A DNA stretch of 64,000 bases from positions 24,238 through 88,237 of the forward strand of contig JAUNGB010000009.1 of assembly GCA_030524715.1 (NCBI GenBank), given 5' to 3'. Positions 25,253 through 34,341 of the stretch are shown here, in pieces (the first letter of the stretch is position 1; each line of letters starts with the position of its first letter). Both the position numbers and the translations under genes were made by a program. Source of the stretch: Eubacteriales bacterium. Its GTDB lineage: Bacteria; Bacillota; Clostridia; Lachnospirales; Lachnospiraceae. Below the pieces are notes generated by a model. The model saw only the letters and a program-made list of their open reading frames with translations. It did not search any database and was not told where the DNA came from.

Positions 25253-25428
25253 TAAAAAAACCGCCCTGCATCTGCAGAACGGTTATGAGCATTTTCTTTC
25301 GACCAGAGCCTACTCCGGTTTGAGGTTTCCCTGAACACCCCTTCTTGAAAGTTCCGCATAACAAGGCATTCTGGTACGCTGTTATGCTTCAACGCTTGGA
25401 CAGACACACGCCGTTGCCTGTCTGGTAC
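25253..25428 (-). ncRNA. Structured small RNA of about 175 nt, class unassigned
   Basis: The unit has its own strong promoter (25433-25461) and ends in a clear terminator: ACCGTTCTGC pairs with GCAGGGCGGT, followed by seven U. Transcribed right to left, ACCAGA near the 5' end can pair with UCUGGU about 110 bases later, closing a multi-stem core. Inside are GACAG/CUGUC and the long stem UUGAA-GCAUAACA with UGUUAUGC-UUCAA. A stretch GGGGUGUUCAGGGAAACCUC looks like a conserved junction. No open frame of any quality fits. Candidate classes are raiA-motif RNA or 6S RNA; neither can be confirmed by eye. Confidence 0.65.
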
Positions 25429-25432
25429 TATT

Positions 25433-25461
25433 ATTATATGTGGAATGCAAAAATATGTTAA
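25433..25461 (-). promoter_or_regulatory. Strong promoter of the structured RNA
   Basis: On the minus strand, TTAACA (25461-25456), a 17-base spacer and a perfect TATAAT (25438-25433). The expected transcript start is near 25426-25428. The 186 bases between here and the esterase stop (25462-25647) show no convincing gene. Confidence 0.75.
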
Positions 25462-25647
25462 GGAAAATAAAAAAGCCCGCCAGAGTTGTTTCATGATTTT
25501 ATGAAGCATCCTCAATTATTGAACCTGATATTAGTTTATTCAGAAAACAGCCCGACGGGTATCTTTTTAATTTTTCTTCACTATCTGCTGTTCACATCCG
25601 GTAAAAAACGCAAAATCTCCATTCCTTTTTATCCCGGGAATTCAAGA

Positions 25648-27165
25648 TTAGTTTTCAAGTATCTTCCAGGCCTGCTTCAGCATATAATCTACAATAAAGT
25701 GTCTTTGTTCGTTCCAAGGAACTTTAATCATACCGACTGATTTGCCCAATTCCATGAACATATCTTTTTTCGAATCGTATTTTTCCCAAGTTGGAAGACC
25801 TTCGCCGTTTGGATTACCGGTTTTTATAAAATTAGTCCAATAAGCAGTGATTGTTTTGGAAAGGTCATAGTCACTGCCATCAAAGGGTCTCCCGGTCTCT
25901 TTCATTGTTTCAAAAACGTAGGGCAGTTCAGCGCCATGACAAGCACCGTAGTTTTCAGGACCCGGAAGTGGTTTGGTGTAATAATATTGATAAAAATTGT
26001 TGCCTCCTCTTGAAGCTTCCAAAGCCTGCCATCCGAGAAGCGCTGTCAATTTATCATTGTTATACTGCTCAAAAACAGTCTGCAGGACTTTTGATTCCGT
26101 TTCCGCATGAACGGTTTTGAGATAACCTTCTGGATCATCTTTGAAGAATGTATTAGCAAACCAGGAGATTCTGTTGGGATCTTTGCTGAGGAATCCGGTC
26201 ATATTACCTGTTTCGCTACAGTTACTTCCACACAGGAAGTGTACTTTATGATATGCGCCGGACATAATGCTGGAAATTGTACCAAGAGGGAGAACATATC
26301 CGTCTGTTTTAGGAAACCATGGCGCTTTAGTAGAGGTTTTGGCAAAAATCAGTTTTTTCGTAATCTCCATAGCATCAAGTTTTCTTGCTTCTTTAATAGA
26401 AGATACACCAAGCTGGGCCAAATATTCAATTCCCTCCTGTTCTGCATCTTCCATACTTTGTTCGTCCTGATAGTACATAGCACTCAGCCCTGCTGTACTT
26501 TGGATGATTGCCTGTTGAAAATAGCCTTTGGTTAATGGAGTAGTGCACATGGTCATGACAGAATGTGCTCCCGCAGACTGCCCGATCAAAGTAATTCTTT
26601 CAGGATCGCCACCAAAAGCATCAATATTCTCATGTACCCATTTTAGTGCTTCTATCTGATCCAGAGTACCATAATTTCCGCAAATATTACGATCATTTTC
26701 CGTAGCCAGTTCGGGATGACATAAGAAGCCGATCGGGCCAACCCGGTAATTAAAACTGACCATAACGACTCCTCGCATGGCAAAGCCCTCTCCGTTGACC
26801 TGCAGATTAGTGATTGAACCGGTTCGATAGGAACCGCCATAAATCCAGACCAGTACAGGAAGCTTTTCGCCCGGCTTTTCCGCCGGAGTCCAGACATTTA
26901 AATAAAGACAATCTTCCTGTGCAGGCCATATACCCTTTCCGTAAAAAAGTGCTTCCTCCCCTTCAATGACCTGACAGGGCATTGCGCGATAGGAATCTGC
27001 ATAATAAATCCCAGTCCAAGGTTCTACAGGCTGTGGTTCTTTCCATCGAAGTTCTCCAACAGGAGGCTTTGCATAGGGAATTCCCTTAAAGACGGAAACT
27101 CTATTGCTGTAGCTTGGAAGACCTTTAAAAAGGCCGTTTTTTGTCTGTACTAATGTAAGCGCCAT
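25648..27165 (-). CDS. Type B carboxylesterase/lipase family protein
   Basis: A 505-residue alpha/beta hydrolase. The nucleophile elbow is GQSAG (Ser197), the N-terminal signature FKGIPYAKPPVGELRW and EDCLYLNVWTP are those of para-nitrobenzyl/type B esterases, and the catalytic histidine is likely in GACHGAELPYVF. There is no signal peptide, so it acts inside the cell. It lies 20 bases downstream of the permease gene and is probably cotranscribed, which suggests import and then hydrolysis of an ester. The ligand is unknown. Confidence 0.92.
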   Translation of the reverse strand: MALTLVQTKNGLFKGLPSYSNRVSVFKGIPYAKPPVGELRWKEPQPVEPWTGIYYADSYRAMPCQVIEGEEALFYGKGIWPAQEDCLYLNVWTPAEKPGEKLPVLVWIYGGSYRTGSITNLQVNGEGFAMRGVVMVSFNYRVGPIGFLCHPELATENDRNICGNYGTLDQIEALKWVHENIDAFGGDPERITLIGQSAGAHSVMTMCTTPLTKGYFQQAIIQSTAGLSAMYYQDEQSMEDAEQEGIEYLAQLGVSSIKEARKLDAMEITKKLIFAKTSTKAPWFPKTDGYVLPLGTISSIMSGAYHKVHFLCGSNCSETGNMTGFLSKDPNRISWFANTFFKDDPEGYLKTVHAETESKVLQTVFEQYNNDKLTALLGWQALEASRGGNNFYQYYYTKPLPGPENYGACHGAELPYVFETMKETGRPFDGSDYDLSKTITAYWTNFIKTGNPNGEGLPTWEKYDSKKDMFMELGKSVGMIKVPWNEQRHFIVDYMLKQAWKILEN

Positions 27166-27185
27166 GTATCATCTTCCTTTCTTAA

Positions 27186-28655
27186 TTAGATAACTGCCAG
27201 AATGCTGCAGACGGCAACAGTTACTATAATCCATATTCCCAAAACACAAATACCTTTAGTCCATATAAATTTATTATCCATATTATCGCGGTTCAGCAGA
27301 ATGGCAGCCTGACCGCTGGATGCGAATGTTAGAAACGCAACCTGTGAGGACATGGTGACTGCTACTGCCACTGCAGTAATGTTGAAGCCGGTTGCTACTA
27401 TCGGGCTTGCTACGGCCGCACAGAGAGCTGCTATAACATACCCGGTTGCGGTATTGGAGAAGAAGTTGGTTAAAACTACCGTAAGGATAGTTGCTAAAAC
27501 TAAAAGAACAAATCCGTTGGAATTTCCAAGAATCCTTCCAAGGATATTGGAAAGCCATGCTTTAACACCAAATTCATCATTGACTAATTGCCCGCCGATA
27601 CATGCCATAGAGGCGATTGCCATTACAATCGGCCAGTTCACTCCTTCCTTGAAAGCCTGCGCAGGTTCAAAAATCTGTTCACCGTCTACACGTACTAAGG
27701 TTAAAATTGCAAGCGTAAGTGTTATGAAAAGAACTGGCCCAAGTTCCTTCAATCCTGTGAGAATACCAATTTCAGGCCAGAAGGAAGCTGTAAATGAATA
27801 AACAGCAATAACAAGGAATGCAATTAAAGGATATAACTGTCTACGGGTCAGTTTAGTATTTTCATTACCAAGAGTGTCGCGAAGATCAATCTTTTTAAAT
27901 ATGTTAATGTCACATTTAAAAAGATACTGCATAGCCAGAGGATAAACAATACAGAAAACAAGAAGCAGTGCCCAGGCGGTAATGACAAAATCCAACCCTA
28001 AAACATTTGTTCCGGCTGCATCAACAAAGTACTGATTGATCGATAGATTGACGGCTTGCATACTTCCTGTTGCTATGGGTGCTGTACACATAACAATGTA
28101 TGCACCGAGGGAAAGCAATTTTGCTATATTACTGTTGTGATCAACACCAGCTTCATCATAGATTCCTTCAAGCAGCGGAAGAAATACCATCAGAGCACCC
28201 CAGACGCCCATGAATGCACTTGCAACTGAAATTGCCGCCAGAAGAATTATAAGCATCAGAATCGGAGCTTTCTGAGTGATTTTACGGGTAAGAAGAAATC
28301 TGGCAATTGTTTCACCGGTTCCATCGCGGACGATAACATAGCAAAGCGCACAAAGTACAATGACCTGCCAAATAATGGACATGCCCATAAATTCGGAAAT
28401 AACCTCGTTAGGTGTATAAATTCCGTATAATACCAGAGCGCCCATGGAGCACATTGCTGTAAGAATCAGGTCACGGTTGGTTAAGAAGCCGATAATACAT
28501 CCGATGAAAATGCAGACGATACTAACACCGTTCTGCGTGATTACAGAATCCTGTGGAGAAATGATTGCTGGTAATAGGTACAATGCAAGCAGCATGGCAA
28601 TCGTTCCAATATAATAGGTTTTGCTGTTATAGTGCTTAGGTTTTGTTTTGTTCAT
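27186..28655 (-). CDS. SLC13/DASS-type anion permease-like membrane protein
   Basis: A 489-residue protein with about 12 hydrophobic segments. The start at 28655 is preceded by AAAGGAGAT; the frame is open for 30 more codons upstream without such a site. The layout (FLTNRDLILTAMCSMG, MCTAPIATGSMQAVNLSINQY, and a C-terminal TNFFSNTATGYVIAALCAAV with a repeated SxTAT-like helix hairpin) resembles divalent anion:sodium symporters. It probably imports an organic anion that the downstream esterase processes. Family assignment is moderate; other ion-transporter superfamily members are possible. Confidence 0.7.
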   Translation of the reverse strand: MNKTKPKHYNSKTYYIGTIAMLLALYLLPAIISPQDSVITQNGVSIVCIFIGCIIGFLTNRDLILTAMCSMGALVLYGIYTPNEVISEFMGMSIIWQVIVLCALCYVIVRDGTGETIARFLLTRKITQKAPILMLIILLAAISVASAFMGVWGALMVFLPLLEGIYDEAGVDHNSNIAKLLSLGAYIVMCTAPIATGSMQAVNLSINQYFVDAAGTNVLGLDFVITAWALLLVFCIVYPLAMQYLFKCDINIFKKIDLRDTLGNENTKLTRRQLYPLIAFLVIAVYSFTASFWPEIGILTGLKELGPVLFITLTLAILTLVRVDGEQIFEPAQAFKEGVNWPIVMAIASMACIGGQLVNDEFGVKAWLSNILGRILGNSNGFVLLVLATILTVVLTNFFSNTATGYVIAALCAAVASPIVATGFNITAVAVAVTMSSQVAFLTFASSGQAAILLNRDNMDNKFIWTKGICVLGIWIIVTVAVCSILAVI

Positions 28656-28836
28656 ACGTAGTATCTCCTTTAAATTTTGTTTTGATGATGACCGACGGTT
28701 TCTTTTGTTGTGTTGCTTTTTTACACAACGCTGCTGTAGATGCATCTGCTATGCTTTGAAAGAAAATTTTATTCTATAAATGAGCAAATTTGAAATTTTA
28801 CAAAGTTGCTTAAAATTGCTTAAAACTAAAGACATT

Positions 28837-28852
28837 ACGCCTTTTGAAGTGT
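28837..28852. promoter_or_regulatory. Putative MerR-type operator upstream of the permease
   Basis: ACGCCTTTTGAAGTGT matches the perfect palindrome ACACCTTTTGAGGTGT found in front of the merR-like gene (30111-30126) at 14 of 16 positions. The shared site implies that the regulator controls both itself and the permease-esterase operon. Confidence 0.6.
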
Positions 28853-29186
28853 ATACTGTTTATGACTAGAAAATAATAATCTGCAATGAGCTTCCGGTAC
28901 CGTCAGTGGTTTCTTATTTCCTTTACGACAGTTGGTATACATGCGGCGACGTCATGGACGCTTTTATCAAAAGGGCTTCTATTTGAGTAAGTCACGGCTT
29001 TAGTAGCATAGAAGCATTGTGTATTATTTTAAATTTTCTCATTTATAGTTTTATTCCCTTATATAGATTATAGAATGAACTATTTTAGTTTGGTCAATAT
29101 GTAAAATAAAAAAACTGAGATATCTATTTTTGAGCAAACATTTACTAAAAAAAACAAAAAAAATTGTGAAATTCATACAAAATAAT

Positions 29187-29214
29187 CAAAAAAGAGATGC
29201 ACCATTATGGTGCA
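29187..29214 (-). terminator. Intrinsic terminator of the merR-like gene
   Basis: TGCACC (29198-29203) and GGTGCA (29209-29214) form the stem. On the minus strand it is followed by CTCTTTTTTGA. Confidence 0.75.
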
Positions 29215-29257
29215 CCTAAAAAAATGAACAAATTTATTCTATCTGTGAGGTTGGAAT

Positions 29258-30070
29258 TTATTTCGTCAGAGGCAACCAAAGTCGCGCGCTTTTTCTGGAA
29301 TGCCCCTGTTCATCCAGTGTAAACAAAATTGATTGGATAATCACAATGCCTTGGGGCTTGAGGTTTCGTTCAAGAGCTTCCTGGTTTAGTTTTTTACATT
29401 CGTCCTGAAAGTCCTTCTTTTTATAATCTGCGAAAACAACTTTCGTCAAAGCCGGAGCCGTCTTGAGCGTTTTGAGTTTTTGATAGAGATGGTATGGAAC
29501 AGATTCTAATTCTGTTTTGTATATTCCCATACCAAATTCTGTTTTGCCAGTTGCCAAATATTCTACCTGAATAAAAAAAGCGTCCGGATCCACCGAAAGT
29601 AGTTTTTGAACTGTAGAAGAAAATTCTTGTTCCCGTTTGTACCAGGCTATTCCCGGCATAGTCTTATTTTCCAGAACATTAACCGACTGAGTATCCCAGA
29701 GGCGGTGTATTATTCGGTTGAAACGCTGGATTTTGAGAGTTGCTTTCTGGATTATCTGAAAATAAACTTCTCTTTTGGCGTTTAGGTACTCCCTGAGATC
29801 TCCCAGCGTCATGCCATCTACCAGTTTTTTTATGTCCTCAATAGAGAAATCTAGTTCCCGATACTCCTGAATCAGAAAAATTAACTGAAGCTGGTCTTCG
29901 GTATAGCCACGGTAACCGTTATCAAAACGAATTGGCGTAATTAGACCATTATTTTCATAATAAGTGATTGCTGATTTTGATAAACCTGTTGCTTTTGCTA
30001 TGTCAGAAATTGAATAATATTTTTGCTGGGCTTCTTTTGGAGATTGTTCGAAGACCTTATTTTCAGGCAT
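29258..30070 (-). CDS. MerR family transcriptional regulator
   Basis: A 270-residue regulator. The N-terminal MerR helix-turn-helix (YYSISDIAKATGLSKSAITYYENNGLI, about residues 16-42, then NGYRGYTEDQLQLI) is followed by a dimerisation coiled coil (DIKKLVDGMTLGDLREYLNAK) and a 130-residue effector domain with no metal-binding cysteines. A ligand other than a metal is therefore likely. A palindromic operator precedes its own gene and recurs upstream of the permease, so it is the probable regulator of that operon. Confidence 0.9.
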   Translation of the reverse strand: MPENKVFEQSPKEAQQKYYSISDIAKATGLSKSAITYYENNGLITPIRFDNGYRGYTEDQLQLIFLIQEYRELDFSIEDIKKLVDGMTLGDLREYLNAKREVYFQIIQKATLKIQRFNRIIHRLWDTQSVNVLENKTMPGIAWYKREQEFSSTVQKLLSVDPDAFFIQVEYLATGKTEFGMGIYKTELESVPYHLYQKLKTLKTAPALTKVVFADYKKKDFQDECKKLNQEALERNLKPQGIVIIQSILFTLDEQGHSRKSARLWLPLTK

Positions 30071-30110
30071 AAAATCCTCCCCCTTTCTTTAATAAATTCT
30101 CATATTTCCC

Positions 30111-30126
30111 ACACCTTTTGAGGTGT
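30111..30126. promoter_or_regulatory. MerR-type palindromic operator upstream of its own gene
   Basis: Perfect dyad ACACCT-TTTG-AGGTGT. On the minus strand it lies between a possible -35 (TTCAAC) and -10 (TATGAG) about 20 bases apart, the lengthened spacing typical of MerR-controlled promoters. The remaining bases 30127-30680 hold no gene that can be supported; one 60-codon open stretch there lacks a start codon. Confidence 0.6.
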
Positions 30127-30681
30127 TGAACCTTGAAAAATCAATACTTTAACTATAAAAAGGCACAAACCGCTTGCGTGTGATATAATTGAATTACTGA
30201 AAACAATTACACAGCAATGAGATACATGCCATGTCAAGTATACCACAGATTACAGATAATGGAAACAGTGTTTCGGACTTTGCCATTAATTATAAAAAAG
30301 TATAAATTCTCAAAGTAAATGCCCTTTCTTTGGTTTTGATTTTGATTTATCACCTAAATTTTACCATAGATGGAGGTCTTTTTCTATTCACTTAAAAGAT
30401 AAAAAGCAATATTTGATTAAAATACAGTAACTATGCGGATTTCAGCAGTTGATGCTGTTGCTCCGTGAATAATTCAGGATAAATTTGACACAAAAAAATA
30501 AGCCTGTCAAAGCTTTGCGGGATTTTGAGCGTCAAAGATTCGAAATATATCCAGCCTGGCAGCGGTTCCCTGAACGGACGCAGAAAAAAACTTCAAGATG
30601 CGCTTAAAAATCTTGATGAATACCAAAATTACGAAATGGCCTGTAATGCGGTACTTGGTGTGGATTGAATCAAAATGATAC

Positions 30682-30710
30682 TTGACAAGAAATAAGAAAT
30701 ATGTTAATTT
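30682..30710 (+). promoter_or_regulatory. Promoter of the trp operon
   Basis: TTGACA (30682-30687), a 17-base spacer and TAATTT (30705-30710), just before the T-box leader. Confidence 0.65.
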
Positions 30711-30714
30711 ATTA

Positions 30715-31010
30715 AAAGAATTTAACATATTAAACCGTTGAAGCGGAGATAAAAGCAATTATGCGCGCACAGAGAATCCGGGAAGGTGAGAGCCGGGTCG
30801 AGATGCAGATTGCCAAATGGACCGCTGAGGGCGCAGTCAAAGGCATTTTAGCTGAGTATTCTGCGACGTAGGGCATACGTCAGTTGCCGGGAATATGAAG
30901 GTATTCCGCAAAGTGCACGGGTCAGACCGTGAAGCAAGGTGGCACCGCGGGCAGATTGATACGCTCGTCCTTGGCAGAGGCTGGAACTCTGTCAGGGGCG
31001 AGCGTCTTTT
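30715..31010 (+). promoter_or_regulatory. Tryptophan-specific T-box riboswitch leader
   Basis: The antiterminator T-box sequence AAGGTGGCACCGCGG is at 30936-30950. In the Stem I specifier region the codon TGG (Trp) occurs at 30818-30820, followed by ACCGC. The terminator is ACGCTCGTCC (30961-30970) pairing with GGGCGAGCGT (30996-31005), followed by TCTTTT. Uncharged tRNA-Trp should pair with TGG and the T-box bulge, prevent the terminator and switch on trpEGDCFBA. Confidence 0.93.
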
Positions 31011-31097
31011 GCGTGCGAGCGGCGGAGTGGAGGGGAAACAATCCCCGTCGTGCTTGCACGAAAGCATAAATTAAGAAAGAATCCGGGAGGTATATCT

Positions 31098-32582
31098 ATG
31101 TATCCAACACTTGACATTATCCAAAAGCTTGCATCCTCCGGCAAATACCGCCGCATTCCGGTATGCCGGGAATTATATGCGGACAGATATACGCCAGTAG
31201 AAGTAATGCGGGCGCTCCGGGAGGCGAGCAGGCACTGCTATCTTCTGGAAAGCGCCAGCCAGACGGAGGTCTGGGGCAGGTTTTCCTTTTTGGGCTATGA
31301 TCCTGCGATGGAAATTACCTGCACGGACGGCCTTATGAGGATCCGCCGGACAAAAGCAGAGGGGAAGGAAGAGGTTACAAAGCGGGTTTCCCATCCGGGA
31401 GATACGCTCCGTGAAATCCTGAACCAGTATAAAAGCCCGGTAATGGAAGGAATGCCGCCTTTTACCGGAGGTCTGGTAGGATATTTTTCCTACGATTACA
31501 TTAAATACAGCGAGCCGAAGCTGAAGCTTGAGGACCGCGAGCAGCAGGATTTCCGCGATATGGATCTGATGCTCTTTGATCAGGTGATCGCCTTTGACCA
31601 TTATAAGCAAAAGGTTCTTCTTATTACCGGAGTAATGACCGATGATGTAGAAAAATCTTATAAAAAGGCGGAGCAGACCTTACAGGAAATGGCGGATTTG
31701 ATCAGACATGGGAAACGAAGGGAATTTTCTCCGTTAAAACTCCTTTCAGAAATCCAGCCGCAGTTTCCAAAGGAACAATACTGCCGGATGGTAGAAACTG
31801 CCAGACATTATATTTATGAGGGGGATATCTTTCAGGTGGTTTTGTCCAATCCCATGAGGGCAAAAGCGGAAGGAAGCTTATTTGATACCTACCGTGCCCT
31901 GCGCACGATGAATCCGTCCCCGTATATGTTTTATTTTTCCAGCGATGACATTGAGATCGCAGGGGCTTCACCGGAAACCCTGGTCAAGCTGGAGGACGGA
32001 AAGCTGAGCACCTTCCCTTTGGCAGGAACAAGGCCGAGAGGCCGTAACAGGCAGGAGGATCAAGCTCTTGAGGAAGGGCTTTTACAGGATGAAAAGGAAC
32101 TGGCCGAGCACAATATGCTTGTGGATCTGGGGAGAAACGATATCGGAAAGATCAGTAAGATCGGCAGTGTGGAAGTGGAAAAATACTTATCTGTGGAACG
32201 TTTTTCACACGTGATGCATCTTGGCTCTACGGTAACCGGGGATATCCGGGAAGACAAGGATGCCGTGGACGCGGTAGACGCGATCCTCCCGGCGGGAACG
32301 CTTTCCGGGGCGCCCAAGTTCCGTGCCTGCCAGATTATTGAAGAACTGGAACAGAGCAAGAGAGGCATTTACGGCGGAGCCATCGGTTATCTGGATTTTG
32401 CCGGAAATCTGGATACCTGCATTGCGATCCGTCTGGTATATAAAAAGAACGGAGCTGTCTGTATCCGCTCAGGCGCAGGAATTGTGGCTGACAGTATTCC
32501 TGAGAAGGAATTTGAAGAATGCTGCAACAAGGCAAGGGCAGTCGTGCAGGCAATCCGACAGGCACAGGAGGGATTGGAATGA
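31098..32582 (+). CDS. trpE: Anthranilate synthase component I
   Basis: A 494-residue enzyme converting chorismate and ammonia to anthranilate with TrpG. The start at 31098 follows CGGGAGG; an in-frame upstream ATG lies in the leader without a site. The feedback-inhibition LLES motif appears in CYLLESASQ near residue 48. The chorismate-binding domain contains GDIFQVVLSN, GASPETLVKL and the C-terminal GIVADSIPEKEFEE. First gene of a complete trp operon behind the Trp T-box. Confidence 0.96.
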   Translation: MYPTLDIIQKLASSGKYRRIPVCRELYADRYTPVEVMRALREASRHCYLLESASQTEVWGRFSFLGYDPAMEITCTDGLMRIRRTKAEGKEEVTKRVSHPGDTLREILNQYKSPVMEGMPPFTGGLVGYFSYDYIKYSEPKLKLEDREQQDFRDMDLMLFDQVIAFDHYKQKVLLITGVMTDDVEKSYKKAEQTLQEMADLIRHGKRREFSPLKLLSEIQPQFPKEQYCRMVETARHYIYEGDIFQVVLSNPMRAKAEGSLFDTYRALRTMNPSPYMFYFSSDDIEIAGASPETLVKLEDGKLSTFPLAGTRPRGRNRQEDQALEEGLLQDEKELAEHNMLVDLGRNDIGKISKIGSVEVEKYLSVERFSHVMHLGSTVTGDIREDKDAVDAVDAILPAGTLSGAPKFRACQIIEELEQSKRGIYGGAIGYLDFAGNLDTCIAIRLVYKKNGAVCIRSGAGIVADSIPEKEFEECCNKARAVVQAIRQAQEGLE

Positions 32583-33154
32583 TTTTACTGATTGATAATT
32601 ACGATAGTTTTTCCTATAACTTATACCAGTTGATCGGCTCAGTAGAGCCTGATATCAGGGTTATCCGGAACGATGATTATACAGTGCGGGAGATTGAAGA
32701 AATGAAGCCTGAAGCGCTGATCTTATCTCCCGGTCCGGGAAAGCCCTGCGATGCGGGAGTCTGCATTGAGGCTGTCCGGTATTTTGCCGGAAAGCTCCCG
32801 ATCCTTGGCGTATGTCTTGGGCATCAGTCTATCTGTGAAGCCTTCGGAGGAACGGTATCTTATGCCAAAGAGCTGATGCACGGCAAACAGAAAGAGATTA
32901 AGACTATCGGCAGCAGCCGGTTGTTTGAAGGGCTTGGGGACAGCTTTCTGGCTGCCCGCTATCATTCCCTTGCAGCCATAAGATCAACGCTTCCCGAAGA
33001 ATTAATCGTTACCGCGGAATCTGAGGATGGTGAAGTCATGGCAGTGGAACACCGCGCATACCCTGTCTATGGCGTTCAGTTCCATCCGGAATCAGTAATG
33101 ACTCCACAGGGGAAGACCATAATCCGGAATTTTATAAAGACCATAATAAGATGA
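32579..33154 (+). CDS. trpG: Anthranilate synthase component II (glutamine amidotransferase)
   Basis: A 191-residue class I amidotransferase that supplies ammonia to TrpE. The catalytic Cys79 sits in GVCLGHQ, and the His/Glu pair is in QFHPESV. The start overlaps the trpE stop (ATGA), indicating translational coupling and matched amounts of both subunits. It is not fused to TrpD. Confidence 0.96.
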   Translation: MILLIDNYDSFSYNLYQLIGSVEPDIRVIRNDDYTVREIEEMKPEALILSPGPGKPCDAGVCIEAVRYFAGKLPILGVCLGHQSICEAFGGTVSYAKELMHGKQKEIKTIGSSRLFEGLGDSFLAARYHSLAAIRSTLPEELIVTAESEDGEVMAVEHRAYPVYGVQFHPESVMTPQGKTIIRNFIKTIIR

Positions 33155-33158
33155 AGCG

Positions 33159-33180
33159 AGCCGCGCAGCGGCCTGCGTTC
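33159..33180 (+). repeat. Dispersed GC-rich repeat (family D), copy 2
   Basis: Identical over 22 bases to 2863-2884. It begins four bases after the trpG stop and is followed by a CCCTCA-TGAG-TGAGGG hairpin (33211-33226), all within the 139-base trpG-trpD gap. Confidence 0.5.
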
Positions 33181-33293
33181 TTGAGCATGCAGCAAAGAGG
33201 TGCAAGTCCCTCATGAGTGAGGGATTTATCTAAAGAAGACTTGTCCTCTTTGTTCTAAAATAAATACCATCGGCATGAAAGAGAGGAATAAAA

Positions 33294-34304
33294 ATGATCA
33301 AAGAAGCGATTTTAAAATTAGCAAAAAAAGAAGATTTGTCATATGAGGAAGCGGAAGCTGTCATGAATGAGATTATGGGCGGAGAAGCGACGCCGGTTCA
33401 GATGTCCTCATATTTAACCGCCCTTTCGCTGAAAGGAGAAACCATTGATGAGATTACCGCGTCCGCCGCAGGAATGCGCGCCCATTGTATTAAGCTCCTT
33501 CACGATATGGATGTGCTGGAAATCGTGGGAACCGGAGGCGACGGTTCTAATTCCTTCAATATATCCACCACGGCTTCTCTTGTGATCGCGGCGGGAGGCG
33601 TGCCTGTGGCAAAACACGGAAACAGGGCTGCATCCTCTAAATCCGGGGCGGCTGATGTCTTAGAAGCTCTGGGCGTAAAGATTACGATCCCTCCGGAAAA
33701 AAGCGCGGAGCTTCTGAAAAAGATCAACATTTGCTTCCTGTTTGCCCAGAACTACCACATCGCGATGAAATACGTGGCGCCTATCCGGAAGGAACTGGGA
33801 ATCCGTACGGTATTTAATATTCTCGGGCCATTAAGTAATCCTGCCGGAGCCAATATGGAGCTTATGGGAGTTTTTGACGAGTCTCTTGTAGAGCCGCTGG
33901 CGCAGGTTATGGCAAAGCTTGGCGTAACCCGGGGAATGGTAGTTTTCGGTCAGGATAAGCTGGACGAAATCTCTATGAGCGCCCCTACTTCCGTATGCGA
34001 AATCCGTGACGGATGGTTCCAGTCTTATGAGATCACACCGGAGCAGTTCGGATATGAAAGATGCGAAAAGGACGCTCTGACAGGCGGTACCCCACAGGAA
34101 AATGCAGCGATCACCAGGGCAATCCTGTCAGGCGAAGAGAGAGGCCCGAAGCGTCAGGCAGTCTGCCTGAATGCAGGCGCATCCTTTTACATTACCGGAA
34201 AAGCTTCTTCTATGGAGGAAGGCGTCAGAATGGCGGAAAAAATGATCGACAGCGGAGCGGCGTCCCGCAAGCTGGAAGAGTTTATTAAAGAGTCCAATGG
34301 GTAA
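33294..34304 (+). CDS. trpD: Anthranilate phosphoribosyltransferase
   Basis: A 336-residue enzyme transferring the phosphoribosyl group from PRPP to anthranilate. [20 protein letters not shown] is the PRPP-binding glycine-rich loop, and [20 protein letters not shown] is the anthranilate site. The ATG follows AGAGAGGAATAAAA. Third gene of the trp operon. Confidence 0.96.
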   Translation: MIKEAILKLAKKEDLSYEEAEAVMNEIMGGEATPVQMSSYLTALSLKGETIDEITASAAGMRAHCIKLLHDMDVLEIVGTGGDGSNSFNISTTASLVIAAGGVPVAKHGNRAASSKSGAADVLEALGVKITIPPEKSAELLKKINICFLFAQNYHIAMKYVAPIRKELGIRTVFNILGPLSNPAGANMELMGVFDESLVEPLAQVMAKLGVTRGMVVFGQDKLDEISMSAPTSVCEIRDGWFQSYEITPEQFGYERCEKDALTGGTPQENAAITRAILSGEERGPKRQAVCLNAGASFYITGKASSMEEGVRMAEKMIDSGAASRKLEEFIKESNG

Positions 34305-34341
34305 CTGCAATGCATCCGTGGCCCTTTAAAGGAGGCAGAAC

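Larger units (their letters stand above)
28656..29257 (-). promoter_or_regulatory. 602-base upstream region of the permease-esterase pair
   Basis: This AT-rich, gene-free region contains the MerR-type operator at 28837-28852 and, near its far end, the terminator of the merR-like gene. No reliable coding frame was seen. The exact -35/-10 of the permease promoter could not be fixed. Confidence 0.45.

Noticed and set aside
25253-25428. SRP (4.5S/scRNA), tmRNA or RNase P identity for the small RNA
   Set aside because: It lacks the conserved SRP helix 8 GGAA region, the tRNA-like ends of tmRNA, and is too short for RNase P.
25471-25590. Terminator formed by GCCCGCC and GACGGG stretches after the esterase gene
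   Set aside because: Complementarity is only four to five bases and the arms are about 70 bases apart; not convincing.
30489-30668. 60-codon open stretch ending ALKNLDEYQNYEMACNAV
   Set aside because: It has no usable start codon or ribosome binding site and no recognised similarity; at most a gene relic just upstream of the trp promoter.
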